From: Emticicia sp. 21SJ11W-3 | GTDB lineage: Bacteria > Bacteroidota > Bacteroidia > Cytophagales > Spirosomataceae | DNA: 64,000 nucleotides | Reading direction: 5' to 3' | Assembly: GCF_024138715.1 (NCBI RefSeq) | Contig: NZ_CP092074.1 | Span: 4,154,001-4,218,000, forward strand | Shown here: piece by piece, positions 36,378 to 44,241 of the stretch | How the letters are laid out: every line of letters starts with the position of its first letter | Position numbering within the stretch: position 1 is the stretch's first letter | Notes under the pieces: generated by a model | Told to the model about the DNA's origin: nothing | Database searches by the model: none | The model's input: the letters and a program-made list of their open reading frames with translations, nothing else | Program-made: the position numbers and the translations under genes

Positions 36378-37628
36378 TTACTTCAATTGAAGCACTTCGT
36401 TGTCGCCAAAGTTTTCGTATGACGAAGTAATTACCTTTTCGCCCACCTCAAGCCCTTCCAGTACTTCAAAGAATTCAGGATTTTTACGACCCAAAGTAAT
36501 TTTGCGTTTTACAGCTTTGGTTCCAGACTTATCTACCACATATACCCAGTTTCCGCCGGTATCTGAGAAGAAACCACCAACAGGCAGCAATACCGCTTTG
36601 GTAGCTTTGCCTAACTCGAGACGGATGGGTGATGACTGCCCTCTCTTAATACCTTCTGGTACTCCCTTCGAGAAAATCATGTCTACCTGAAAACGTCCGT
36701 TGCGAACTTCGGGATATATTTTGGTAATTTCAAGCGGATACTCTTTTCCGTTAAACTCAAAAGAGCCGCCAAGACCTGAAAAAATTCTTGAAATATAGTG
36801 TTCATCAATATCTACACGCATTTTAAATCCGTTCAGGTCATCTATCTGCCCGATGTTCTGGCCCTGGCTGATGTTTGAACCCACCTCAACATCAATAGAT
36901 GACAACAAACCTGAAACGGGGGCTTTTACTACCAGATTCTCTAGTGTTTCGCGCCATAGCTGAACGTTCTTCTGGGTGCGCTCCAAGGTGCCCTCCAACT
37001 GTTTAATCTGCATGGCGGAGTTTTCTTCCTGATACTTTTGCGATTCCACATCAATTTCGCGTTGGCTTAACAGTTTTTCATAATCGCGTTTGGCTTTCAG
37101 ATAATCTGCCTCTGGTATCACTTTGTCTGCATATAGTTTTTTGTTTCTGTCGTAGAGGTCTTTTGCCTGGTCGGTCAGGAAATCCAGGTCAGACATATTT
37201 TTGCGAATCGTAAATTTCTCCACCTTCAACCGCTGGCGCGTATTCTGCAGGTCATTCACCAATCGGCTGGCTTCTGTTTCCGACTGCAGGAAATTCAGTT
37301 TAAGGTTCTGGTTCTCCAGTTTCAGAATAACCTGGCCTTGTTTTACCATATTACCACCGTCTACTACTTTTTCTTTTACGTACCCACCCACAATGGCATC
37401 CAGACGGATAATTCTTAAAGGTAAAACCACACCTGTTACCACAATAAATTCATCAAAATTACCATTAGACACCTGCGAAATCGTCATTTTATCTTTTTCG
37501 GCATTCAGAGTCGAGCGGCGGTCTGCAAAAAGCAGGCTGTAGGCTGCAAATGAAGCAAATAATACTCCGCCGAGGGTTAACAGGATTCGTTGTTTATTCC
37601 AGAATTTCTTTTTAATCTGCTTGTCCAT
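36378..37628 (-). CDS. MacA/HlyD-type periplasmic adaptor (membrane fusion) protein
   Basis: The protein has 416 residues from the ATG at 37628 (MDKQIKKKFWNKQRI); the open frame extends 13 codons further but this start matches the family. It shows a positively charged N-terminus, one membrane anchor (about 15-33), a split lipoyl/biotinyl-like domain (about 73-105 and 235-270; GGYVKEKVVDGGNMVKQGQ and VKAPVSGLLSSIDVEVGSN), a long coiled-coil hairpin (about 110-232), then beta-barrel and membrane-proximal domains to the C-terminus. Such proteins bridge an inner-membrane permease and an outer-membrane TolC-type duct in the periplasm. No TolC homologue is in the window. First gene of unit A, 99 bp downstream of the -24-like box. 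Confidence 0.93.
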   Translation of the reverse strand: MDKQIKKKFWNKQRILLTLGGVLFASFAAYSLLFADRRSTLNAEKDKMTISQVSNGNFDEFIVVTGVVLPLRIIRLDAIVGGYVKEKVVDGGNMVKQGQVILKLENQNLKLNFLQSETEASRLVNDLQNTRQRLKVEKFTIRKNMSDLDFLTDQAKDLYDRNKKLYADKVIPEADYLKAKRDYEKLLSQREIDVESQKYQEENSAMQIKQLEGTLERTQKNVQLWRETLENLVVKAPVSGLLSSIDVEVGSNISQGQNIGQIDDLNGFKMRVDIDEHYISRIFSGLGGSFEFNGKEYPLEITKIYPEVRNGRFQVDMIFSKGVPEGIKRGQSSPIRLELGKATKAVLLPVGGFFSDTGGNWVYVVDKSGTKAVKRKITLGRKNPEFFEVLEGLEVGEKVITSSYENFGDNEVLQLK

Positions 37629-37727
37629 TGTATTCTTTAAAATTGCCGTACAATTTGCTTCTGACAAATTGCCGCAGTGACTGTTAGTTTAATTGATTAA
37701 TTGCGATTTAAATCTGTAATTCCTTAA

Positions 37728-37743
37728 TTCACAATGTGTGCCA
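37728..37743 (-). promoter_or_regulatory. Candidate sigma-54-like promoter of unit A
   Basis: On the minus strand TGGCACA-CATT-GTGAA begins at 37743. TGGCAC is a perfect -24 half; the -12 half (GTGAA) keeps only part of TTGCA. It starts 56 bp from the lower edge of the twin-dyad operator, identical to the unit B arrangement. This points to activation from a distance by an enhancer-binding protein. Confidence 0.62.
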
Positions 37744-37798
37744 AATATTTCAAATAACTGATTATCAACATTTTATGAAATATTTACTCTTTAAAATT

Positions 37799-37833
37799 GT
37801 CCGTTTTCGGACAATACTTGTACGCACACGGAC
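37799..37833. promoter_or_regulatory. Twin-dyad operator upstream of unit A and the response regulator gene
   Basis: GTCCG-TTTT-CGGAC (37799-37812) and GTACG-CACA-CGGAC (37820-37833) have centres 21 bp apart. The first 16 bases from GTCCG are identical to the unit B copy. Lying between divergent genes, it could also mediate autoregulation of the response regulator, although no matching box is visible on the plus strand. Confidence 0.82.
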
Positions 37834-37983
37834 GAATGGCTGAAAAGCATTAAATTAACAGAAAAAATTAATCAGTTTATTATCAATTAGTTATCTTCGT
37901 CTTAAGAAAGTTATACTTTGAAAGGTATAATTTTTGTCGTAAAATGCATAAAACTACCTGATATTCTAATCTGACCCCGAATT

Positions 37984-39336
37984 ATGTCTAAACTATTGAT
38001 AATTGATGATGATGTAGATGTACTAAGCGCTGCTAAATTATTCCTGAAAAGACATTTTACTCAAGTTGATATTGAAAAAAATCCGGAGCGAATACCTTTT
38101 CTGGTTTCTAACGGGGATTACGACGTTATTTTGCTGGACATGAATTTCACACGTGACGTAAACACCGGCAAAGAAGGTTTTGAATGGCTCGACCGTATCC
38201 TGGATATAGATCCGAAGGCTTCTGTTGTGTTATTTACTGCATACGGAGATGTGGAAATGGCCGTACGTGCCATTAAAGTTGGTGCGTCTGACTTTGTGCT
38301 GAAACCCTGGGAAAACGAAAAATTACTGGCCACGATGCAGTCGGCGCTGGAAATCAGAGAACACCGAACAGGCAAAACACCAACGGTAAAACGCAAAGCC
38401 GAAGGTAAAGTTGAGATAATAGGCAAAAGCCCTGCCATGCTTAAAATTTTTGAGACCATTGAGCGTGTAGCAGCTACAGATGCCAATATTCTGATACTGG
38501 GCGAAAACGGAACCGGAAAGGATGTAATAGCAAGGGCATTACACGAAAGATCGGACCGGGCAGACAGCCCTTTTGTACATGCCGACCTGGGGTCAATATC
38601 AGAGTCTTTGTTTGAGAGCGAGTTGTTTGGCCATGTAAAAGGGGCTTTTACCGATGCGCGGGAAGACCGCGTAGGTCGCTTTGAAGAAGCCAACGGCGGT
38701 ACGATATTTCTGGACGAAATTGGCAATATACCTTTGCCTTTACAAGCCAAACTGCTGACGGTATTGCAGAACCGGAGTGTAACCAAAGTTGGTTCAAACA
38801 AATCAAAAAACGTTGATGTACGGCTTATCTGCGCAACCAACGAGCCAATTCATGCCCGTGTGGCGCAGCGCACTTTCAGGCAGGATTTACTTTACCGAAT
38901 CAATACCATTGAAATCAAACTTCCGGCTTTACGGGAAAGAACGGAGGATATTCTGCCACTGGCTGAACATTTTCTTAAGATTTATCGTAAAAAATATAAC
39001 CGCCCGGTTAGTAGCATCAGCGCTGCTTTGGTAAAACAACTGCAACGCTACCAATGGCCTGGCAACGTGCGTGAGCTGCAACATGCCATTGAACGGGCTG
39101 TAATATTGTGCCAGGGCAACGTACTGCAACCTGAAGACTTTTTTGAAGGCCACCCTTTTGAAAAGCAGCAGGATTCGATGCCGTCTTTTGAACAGACATT
39201 CCAACTGGATGAAATGGAAAAGATGCTGATCATTAAAACCCTGAAGAAATTTAATGGTAACATAACCGAGGCCGCCCGCGAAATGGGTCTTACCCGGCAA
39301 GCCTTGTATAGACGAGTAGAGAAATACGGGATTTAA
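37984..39336 (+). CDS. NtrC-family sigma-54-dependent response regulator
   Basis: The protein has 450 residues. The receiver domain (1-115) has the acidic pocket IIDDD (6-10), phosphoacceptor Asp52 (LLDMNF), Thr85 (FTAYGD) and Lys107 (VLKPW). The AAA+ domain (about 145-375) has Walker A GENGTGKD (173-180), the sigma-54 contact loop as GAFTDA (220-225) instead of the usual GAFTGA, Walker B GGTIFLDEIG (238-247) and an arginine-finger region (ATNEP, FRQDLLYRI). The C-terminus is a Fis-type helix-turn-helix (NITEAAREMGLTRQALYRR). Such proteins bind enhancer dyads and open sigma-54 promoters with ATP. No histidine kinase gene adjoins it. The divergent twin-dyad operator and its repeat at unit B make the permease operons its likely targets. 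Confidence 0.93.
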   Translation: MSKLLIIDDDVDVLSAAKLFLKRHFTQVDIEKNPERIPFLVSNGDYDVILLDMNFTRDVNTGKEGFEWLDRILDIDPKASVVLFTAYGDVEMAVRAIKVGASDFVLKPWENEKLLATMQSALEIREHRTGKTPTVKRKAEGKVEIIGKSPAMLKIFETIERVAATDANILILGENGTGKDVIARALHERSDRADSPFVHADLGSISESLFESELFGHVKGAFTDAREDRVGRFEEANGGTIFLDEIGNIPLPLQAKLLTVLQNRSVTKVGSNKSKNVDVRLICATNEPIHARVAQRTFRQDLLYRINTIEIKLPALRERTEDILPLAEHFLKIYRKKYNRPVSSISAALVKQLQRYQWPGNVRELQHAIERAVILCQGNVLQPEDFFEGHPFEKQQDSMPSFEQTFQLDEMEKMLIIKTLKKFNGNITEAAREMGLTRQALYRRVEKYGI

Positions 39337-39364
39337 TGCGCAGTTTTTACCTGAATATAAACTG

Positions 39365-39398
39365 AAAGGCCGGCTTAACCAGATTGAAGCCGGCCTTT
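39365..39398. terminator. Bidirectional terminator
   Basis: A perfect 12-bp stem AAAGGCCGGCTT / AAGCCGGCCTTT with a 10-base loop lies between the converging response regulator and PNPOx-family genes. Confidence 0.9.
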
Positions 39399-39402
39399 CT
39401 GT

Positions 39403-40047
39403 TTATCGCTTATAATTCAACACATAATGGGGCACGGGTATTTCCTGCACCATTTTTGGGTCTGGTATAGGTGTATGCGGTTGTTGGCTTAGTGGCAGCA
39501 CACCAGCCCATACAGGCCATTCCAAATCTTCTTCATCGTCATTCGGATTTCCGGTTCTTACCTTGGCAGATACCTCTTCAATAGCAAAAGAAATAACCAT
39601 TGTGGCTTTCATTTCTTTTGTATTGGGCTGTCTTACTTCTTCCCACCTGCCCGGTATTACCTGATTCGTAAATGCTTCCAGGGCATCCCAACGCTCCTGC
39701 TCGTCAGTTACCATAGTTGCCGCACTAAAAAGCACTACAGAGCGGTAATTGACCGAGTGACTGAAAGCTGAACGCGCCAGCACCAGACCGTCCAGAAAAG
39801 AAACGGTAAGGCAAACCCGACGTCCGTCGGCAATATTGCGCATGAAATGGCTACCCACCGAACCATGAATATATAATTTATTACCCATACGGCAGTAGCC
39901 TGTTGGTATCATCATTGGTTGGCCCTCATGTACATAGGCAATATGGCAAAGCAGGCCTTCATCCAGAATCTTATAAATGGTTTCCTGGTCATACAGCCCT
40001 CTTTTAGCAGACCGGCTGATTTTGGTATTGTTTGTAATCGGATACAT
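39403..40047 (-). CDS. Pyridoxamine 5'-phosphate oxidase family (flavin-binding) protein
   Basis: The protein has 214 residues from the ATG at 40047 (MYPITNNTKISRSAKRG); an upstream ATG at 40080 adds 11 residues and would sit in the divergent promoter. The split-barrel fold of the NimA/PNPOx-like family is indicated by HIAYVHEGQPMMIPTGYCRM, LYIHGSVGSHFMRN, CLTVSFLDGLVLARSAF and NYRSVVLFSAA. Relatives bind FMN or F420/heme cofactors; the exact reaction is not predictable. Its gene is divergent from a MocR-type regulator across 91 bp, a common pairing that suggests regulation by that protein and a link to vitamin B6 or flavin metabolism. Confidence 0.85.
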   Translation of the reverse strand: MYPITNNTKISRSAKRGLYDQETIYKILDEGLLCHIAYVHEGQPMMIPTGYCRMGNKLYIHGSVGSHFMRNIADGRRVCLTVSFLDGLVLARSAFSHSVNYRSVVLFSAATMVTDEQERWDALEAFTNQVIPGRWEEVRQPNTKEMKATMVISFAIEEVSAKVRTGNPNDDEEDLEWPVWAGVLPLSQQPHTPIPDPKMVQEIPVPHYVLNYKR

Positions 40048-40093
40048 AATATTTAATGATAATAGCGATTTATAAGGCAAATGTATATCTTTA

Positions 40094-40138
40094 CTGGATT
40101 AGCCCACTCATCCAATTTCACATAATCGGGTAGTCCAG
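40094..40138. promoter_or_regulatory. Candidate MocR operator
   Basis: The inverted arms CTGGATTAGCCC (40094-40105) and GGGTAGTCCAG (40128-40138) flank a 22-bp centre and match except for one inserted base and one mismatch. The right arm ends at the regulator's start codon, as expected for an autoregulated, divergently acting MocR-type protein. Confidence 0.5.
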
Positions 40139-41620
40139 ATGAAAACACCATTTAAAAGCCTTATCAGTTTAGACAAGTCGCATTCTATTCCCTTGTATAT
40201 TCAGATTGCCAACGCCATCATCAAGCAAATTCAGGCAGGAACTCTGCCCACTAACTCGCCTTTGCCCGGCACCCGCCAAATGGCTGCGTTACTGCAAATA
40301 CATCGAAAAACAGTAATTGCAGCGTACGAGGAGCTGTTGTCGCAGAACTGGGTAGAAACCTTACCACAAAGAGGGACTTTCGTAGCAGGTAAACTGCCGG
40401 TGCTGCAACCCACGCAATTCTCAACAGAGGTGGGCAGAGTAGAACAGGGAATTATTCTAAAAAACAGATTGAATAAACAATGGACAATACCTTTACCCCC
40501 CAGTATTAACCACAGGCTGGCGTTTAATGATGGAATACCCGACGTAAGACTGGCCCCACGCGAAGAGTGGGCAAAGCTCTACGCACACCATATACGCTAT
40601 GCCGATACTGCCACTATGACTTATACCAACCCCAGGGGAAGTCTCAGATTCCGCTCTATTTTTGCCAGATACCTGAACGAAACCAGAGGAATACAGGCCA
40701 ATGCTGAAAACATTATCACTACCCGCGGTAGCCAGATGGGTATTTACCTGGCCGGTTTAACCTTGCTGCAAAAAGGTGATACAGCCATTGTAGGTGAGTT
40801 GAATTACAGGGCTACCAATTATACCTTCAAACAATTGGGCGCCAACCTGGCTACTATACCGGTTGATGAAGAAGGCTTACAGGTGGAAGCCATTGAGGAT
40901 ATTTGTCTGACTAAAAAAGTAAAACTGGTTTATGTTACTTCGCACCATTATCATCCTACTACAGTAACACTAAAACCCGAACGGCGACTAAAACTATTGG
41001 CACTGGCTGAAAAATACCAGTTCTTTATTTTAGAAGATGACTACGACTATGACTACCATTATGCCAATGCGCCTATATTACCCCTTGCCAGTGCCGACAG
41101 ATACGGCTGGGTTGTATATCTGGGGTCATTCACCAAACAGATTGCCCCTGCTTTCAGGGTGGGTTATGTAGCCGCCCATGAAGCCATTATTGATGAAATG
41201 ACTCGCTTAAGACGCGTAATAGACCGCCAGAATGATTCTATTCTTGAAGAATGCCTGGCAGATATGCTCGAGAACGGAGATTTGAAACGCTATACTACTA
41301 AAGCACTGAAAGTGTACAGAGAACGACGAGACTTTACATGCAGCCTATTGAAAGAATCGCTGGGAGATGTTATTCAATTCAGAATTCCTGACGGTGGTAT
41401 GGCCATCTGGGCGCAGTTTGCGCAGGATATACCACTTGGCACGCTATCTGAAAAAGTTGCTTCATACGGCTTATACCTGGCAAACGGCCAAACCTACGCC
41501 GACGAAAAACCGGATATAAATGCCTGCAGAATGGGCTTTGCAGGCATGAATCAAAAAGAAACAGAAGATGCTGTCAGAATCCTGAAAAAAGTTGTAGGCT
41601 CGTTTAAGCCCCGGGGGTAA
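40139..41620 (+). CDS. MocR/PdxR-type GntR-family transcriptional regulator
   Basis: The protein has 493 residues. The N-terminal winged helix of the GntR type (about 15-85: PLYIQIANAIIKQIQAGTLP, LPGTRQMAALLQIHRKTV) is joined by a linker to a class I aminotransferase-like domain (about 125-490). The pyridoxal-phosphate lysine is likely in GSFTKQIAP, with upstream landmarks TRGSQMGIY, LVYVTSHHYHPT and LEDDYDYDYHY. Such proteins sense PLP or its amino-acid adducts and do not act as transaminases. The 3' end overlaps the converging YffB-like gene by 17 bp. Confidence 0.92.
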   Translation: MKTPFKSLISLDKSHSIPLYIQIANAIIKQIQAGTLPTNSPLPGTRQMAALLQIHRKTVIAAYEELLSQNWVETLPQRGTFVAGKLPVLQPTQFSTEVGRVEQGIILKNRLNKQWTIPLPPSINHRLAFNDGIPDVRLAPREEWAKLYAHHIRYADTATMTYTNPRGSLRFRSIFARYLNETRGIQANAENIITTRGSQMGIYLAGLTLLQKGDTAIVGELNYRATNYTFKQLGANLATIPVDEEGLQVEAIEDICLTKKVKLVYVTSHHYHPTTVTLKPERRLKLLALAEKYQFFILEDDYDYDYHYANAPILPLASADRYGWVVYLGSFTKQIAPAFRVGYVAAHEAIIDEMTRLRRVIDRQNDSILEECLADMLENGDLKRYTTKALKVYRERRDFTCSLLKESLGDVIQFRIPDGGMAIWAQFAQDIPLGTLSEKVASYGLYLANGQTYADEKPDINACRMGFAGMNQKETEDAVRILKKVVGSFKPRG

Positions 41621-41963
41621 AAATAGCTTTGTACTCGTCTGCCTTAAAACCAACGGCCAGTACCTTACCGTCTTTTTCTACAACGGGTCTTTTAATAACT
41701 GAAGTTTTTTCCTGCATTAGCTGAACTGCCACAGCGGGGTCTCCTACGGTTGGTTTAACCTCGTCAGGCAATTCTTTAAAAGTAGTGCTGGCTTTATTGA
41801 AAAGCTTTTCTAAGGGTACTTGTGCAAGCCAGTCATTCAGTTTTTCTTCACTAATACCCTCTTTTCTGTAATCATGAAACTGAAACTCAATCTGGTTGGC
41901 TTTCAGCCAGTCTAGTGTTTTTTTAATTGTGTCGCAATTAGGGATTCCGTAAACCGTTAGCAT
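41604..41963 (-). CDS. YffB/Spx-like ArsC-family protein
   Basis: The protein has 119 residues and a thioredoxin-like fold of the arsenate reductase family. It starts VYGIPNCDTIKK, with a single cysteine at the active-site position, followed by LDWLKANQIEFQFHDYRKEG and a late KRPVVEKDGKVLAVGF motif. This pattern, with one Cys and no CX2C, is that of YffB-like proteins, not of true arsenate reductases; function in the family is poorly known and probably glutathione- or thiol-related. It converges on the MocR gene. Confidence 0.85.
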   Translation of the reverse strand: MLTVYGIPNCDTIKKTLDWLKANQIEFQFHDYRKEGISEEKLNDWLAQVPLEKLFNKASTTFKELPDEVKPTVGDPAVAVQLMQEKTSVIKRPVVEKDGKVLAVGFKADEYKAIFTPGA

Positions 41964-41975
41964 AATGATAAATTA

Positions 41976-42006
41976 AAAATGAGGAACGTGTCGCATTCCT
42001 CATTTT
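41976..42006. terminator. Terminator downstream of DUF4136 gene
   Basis: A perfect 11-bp stem AAAATGAGGAA / TTCCTCATTTT with a 9-base loop is followed by T-rich sequence on the minus strand. It lies between the DUF4136 gene and the YffB-like gene. Confidence 0.75.
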
Positions 42007-42089
42007 GTGTATAAAATTCTCAATACAAAAATACTAAAAAAGTATTGGCTCTTGGTAAGCAGGCAATTAAAAAAACACACTAACCAGCC

Positions 42090-42650
42090 CTAAAGGTCCT
42101 CAATTTTTCGGGGTTTTTCGCCAGCTGCAAAAAGCGGATACTGGTCAAAAATATTACGCACCACACTTCTGTAATAATTAACCGGTTTGTTAACTTTTTT
42201 ATTAAAAACGCCCGAAGCGTATCCCCTCCAGATTAACCTGCTGCTTTCGGCATCCAGCAAAGAAACCAGTATCATGCCTCCGCCAAAATGCAAATTCTGT
42301 GTCTTGTAAGTTTCATCATCATCAAAATGATTCACCCAGCGATCTAATGACGGTTGAAAATACCCTTTGTAATCCACGCGGTCACGGATAATGCTGTAGC
42401 TAACCAATAAGCCCGGGTCGTTGTCGGTTACTTTATATCCCCTGGCTTTCATTTGCCTTCGAATAGCATCCTGAATTTCAGTACAGATAAAGGAGGTGTC
42501 GACTTCGCAATTTAAAAAGTTGTAGGTCTTGTATTTGGTAAAGTCAGTCTCATAACTGTAATCATTGTCAACCAATAATCTGAGCGAATTACAGCTGGTA
42601 GAGGCAATACCTAAAACAAGAAGAGCAGAGAGCAAATACAGTTTTTTCAT
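42090..42650 (-). CDS. DUF4136-family lipoprotein
   Basis: The protein has 186 residues with a lipoprotein signal peptide and lipid-attachment Cys20 (IASTSC). The mature part has the DUF4136 hallmarks: an early DFTKYKTYNFL segment, a helix with IQDAIRRQMKARGYKVTDNDPGLLVSY, and a late segment GGMILVSLLDAESSRLIWRGYASGVF. These proteins are envelope lipoproteins of unknown role. It stands alone between aroB and the YffB-like gene on the same strand, with its own terminator. Confidence 0.88.
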   Translation of the reverse strand: MKKLYLLSALLVLGIASTSCNSLRLLVDNDYSYETDFTKYKTYNFLNCEVDTSFICTEIQDAIRRQMKARGYKVTDNDPGLLVSYSIIRDRVDYKGYFQPSLDRWVNHFDDDETYKTQNLHFGGGMILVSLLDAESSRLIWRGYASGVFNKKVNKPVNYYRSVVRNIFDQYPLFAAGEKPRKIEDL

Positions 42651-42864
42651 ACGACATACAGATTAGATTAATTTCAGTTAAATAAAGCTTAGAAACAAAA
42701 AACTTAATAACAACCTCACAAATCTGCCGAGCGGATACTCATCAAATTTATCTATAGTTTTGTTAAAAGTCAAGATATGCTTAAGGGTGATATTTTACTG
42801 GCATCTATCCGTAAATCGACTTTTTCTCCTGCCCGTTTTCAGGTTTTTTGGTTAACCTGCTCCA

Positions 42865-43890
42865 TCACTTAACGTAATACTCCAGGGCTTTTTTCATTTC
42901 GTTTTTTGACACCGCGATATCGTAAAGACAGCTACCCGCACCATTAATTAATGAGAACCGTATTTCTTTACCCTTATTTTTTTTGTCCTGAAGGGTATGC
43001 TCTATTATAGCCCCGAAGTCTTCGGTTTTCATGGCTATTTTTCCATAAACCGAAAATATAAACTCTTCTATGCGGGCCAATGTTTGCTCGTCAATCAATT
43101 TTCTTTCAAAAGCTATATACGACTCGCAGAGCATTCCGGTTGCAATGGCTTCGCCATGAAGCAGTTTTTTTTTGCCTTTATCTAAAAAATAGGTCTCAAT
43201 GGCATGCCCAAGCGTATGCCCGAAGTTGAGAATTTTCCGCAGGCCTTTCTCTGTGGGGTCTTGTTCAACTACCTTTTTCTTGATTTCAACCGAGTGCGCA
43301 ATCAGGTCTCGCAGGTCTTGCTGCTCAAGGTCTTTTTTTCTGATTTCGTTCCATTTTTCACCATCCTGAATGAGGCAGTGCTTAATAATCTCGGCAAAAC
43401 CAGAGCGCTTTTCCCGTTCAGAAAGCGTATCCAGAAACACCGGGTCTATCAACACGGCTTTAGGAAGCGTAAAAACACCAAGGTGGTTTTTCAGGCCCTT
43501 GAAGTCAATTCCGAGTTTTCCACCTACACTGGCATCAACCTGCGCCAGAAGTGTGGTCGGAACCTGAATAAAATCTATGCCTCTCTTATAGGTGGCAGCA
43601 CAAAAGCCACCCATGTCGCCTATTACGCCTCCGCCCAGGTTTATCATCAGGGCATGGCGGTCAAGCTCTGCATCGGTCATGGCCGACCAGATTTCTTCGC
43701 AAGTAGCCAGATTTTTATGCTCTTCTCCGTTTTTTACGGTTATAAGCGTATGTTTTGGCAGTGAATCTTTTACTAAAGTGTAGCAGTATTTCCTGGTGTT
43801 GGTATCGGTCAGAACAACAATTTTAGAATAGTCTTTCTGCGCCAGATAATTTTTCAGGCTTTCGGAAATAGGAGATATAATAACAGACAT
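42865..43890 (-). CDS. aroB: 3-dehydroquinate synthase
   Basis: The 341-residue protein converts DAHP to 3-dehydroquinate in the shikimate pathway, using NAD and a divalent metal in the cytosol. Visible signatures are GEEHKNLATCEEIW, GGGVIGDMGGFCAATYKRG, VPTTLLAQVDASVGGK (substrate lysine), and metal ligands in SGFAEIIKH, NFGHTLGHAIE and LLHGEAIATGM. It is slightly short for the family (about 360) but complete. aroE is in the same window about 3.6 kb away but not in the same operon. A TACCTTTG box lies 25 bp upstream of the start. Confidence 0.96.
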   Translation of the reverse strand: MSVIISPISESLKNYLAQKDYSKIVVLTDTNTRKYCYTLVKDSLPKHTLITVKNGEEHKNLATCEEIWSAMTDAELDRHALMINLGGGVIGDMGGFCAATYKRGIDFIQVPTTLLAQVDASVGGKLGIDFKGLKNHLGVFTLPKAVLIDPVFLDTLSEREKRSGFAEIIKHCLIQDGEKWNEIRKKDLEQQDLRDLIAHSVEIKKKVVEQDPTEKGLRKILNFGHTLGHAIETYFLDKGKKKLLHGEAIATGMLCESYIAFERKLIDEQTLARIEEFIFSVYGKIAMKTEDFGAIIEHTLQDKKNKGKEIRFSLINGAGSCLYDIAVSKNEMKKALEYYVK

Positions 43891-43914
43891 TTTACCTTTC
43901 GTTCGTTAAAGAAC

Positions 43915-43922
43915 CAAAGGTA
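43915..43922 (-). promoter_or_regulatory. Bacteroidota-type -7 box of aroB
   Basis: TACCTTTG on the minus strand fits the TAnnTTTG consensus, 24 bp upstream of the aroB start codon. No clear TTTG -33 box is visible at the expected distance. Confidence 0.45.
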
Positions 43923-43996
43923 AGGAATCATTTAAAGATTTACCAGATGCCATACTTACATTTAGGGTTTAAACCCTGGCAAAGACAAAACAAAAA

Positions 43997-44017
43997 GCCC
44001 AAAATTAAATTTTGGGC
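43997..44017 (-). terminator. Terminator of the ECF sigma / small ORF unit
   Basis: A 9-bp perfect stem GCCCAAAAT / ATTTTGGGC is followed by TTTTTG on the minus strand. The hairpin includes the last codons and the stop of the small ORF. Confidence 0.8.
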
Positions 44018-44241
44018 TCGTAATTCCGTGAGAAATTCAATATGTTGTCAATAGCTTTATCAGAGGGCGAAAGTTGGATCTGGTCTAATCCTAGTTTAAT
44101 ATCTGCACAATCAAGATAGAAGTCAAGCAACTCCGGTTCATGAAGCATGGCGTCTTCAATCAGTGCGTTTTCCTGACCTGATGTCTCGTTATACAAATAG
44201 CGAATTACATCATTTTGCGTATTGGTAAAGGTTTGTATCAT
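44005..44241 (-). CDS. Small acidic protein encoded with the ECF sigma factor
   Basis: The 78-residue product starts at MIQTFTNTQNDVIRYLYNET (a second in-frame ATG lies 6 bp upstream). It overlaps the sigma factor gene by 32 bp in another frame, so translation is probably coupled. The sequence is acidic and helical, with an ALIEDAMLHEPELLDFYLDC segment that recalls the short N-terminal helices of anti-sigma (ASD-type) proteins, but it has no membrane segment. It may be a soluble anti-sigma or stability partner; there is no direct evidence. The single Cys is not part of a zinc motif. Confidence 0.75.
   Translation of the reverse strand: MIQTFTNTQNDVIRYLYNETSGQENALIEDAMLHEPELLDFYLDCADIKLGLDQIQLSPSDKAIDNILNFSRNYEPKI

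Larger units (their letters stand above)
37629..37983. other. Divergent control region between adaptor and response regulator genes
   Basis: This is 355 bp of AT-rich sequence holding the twin-dyad operator and the -24-like box of unit A. On the plus strand, ATACTTTG at about 37913-37920 is only a partial match to the Bacteroidota TAnnTTTG box ahead of the regulator gene. No extra ORF is supported. Confidence 0.6.

Noticed and set aside
38118-38840. 240-codon ORF antisense to the response regulator
   Set aside because: It is a codon-bias shadow of the NtrC-type gene, whose domains are unambiguous.
41604-41963. True arsenate reductase
   Set aside because: Only the YffB-type single Cys context (GIPNCDTIKK) is present and no ars genes are nearby.
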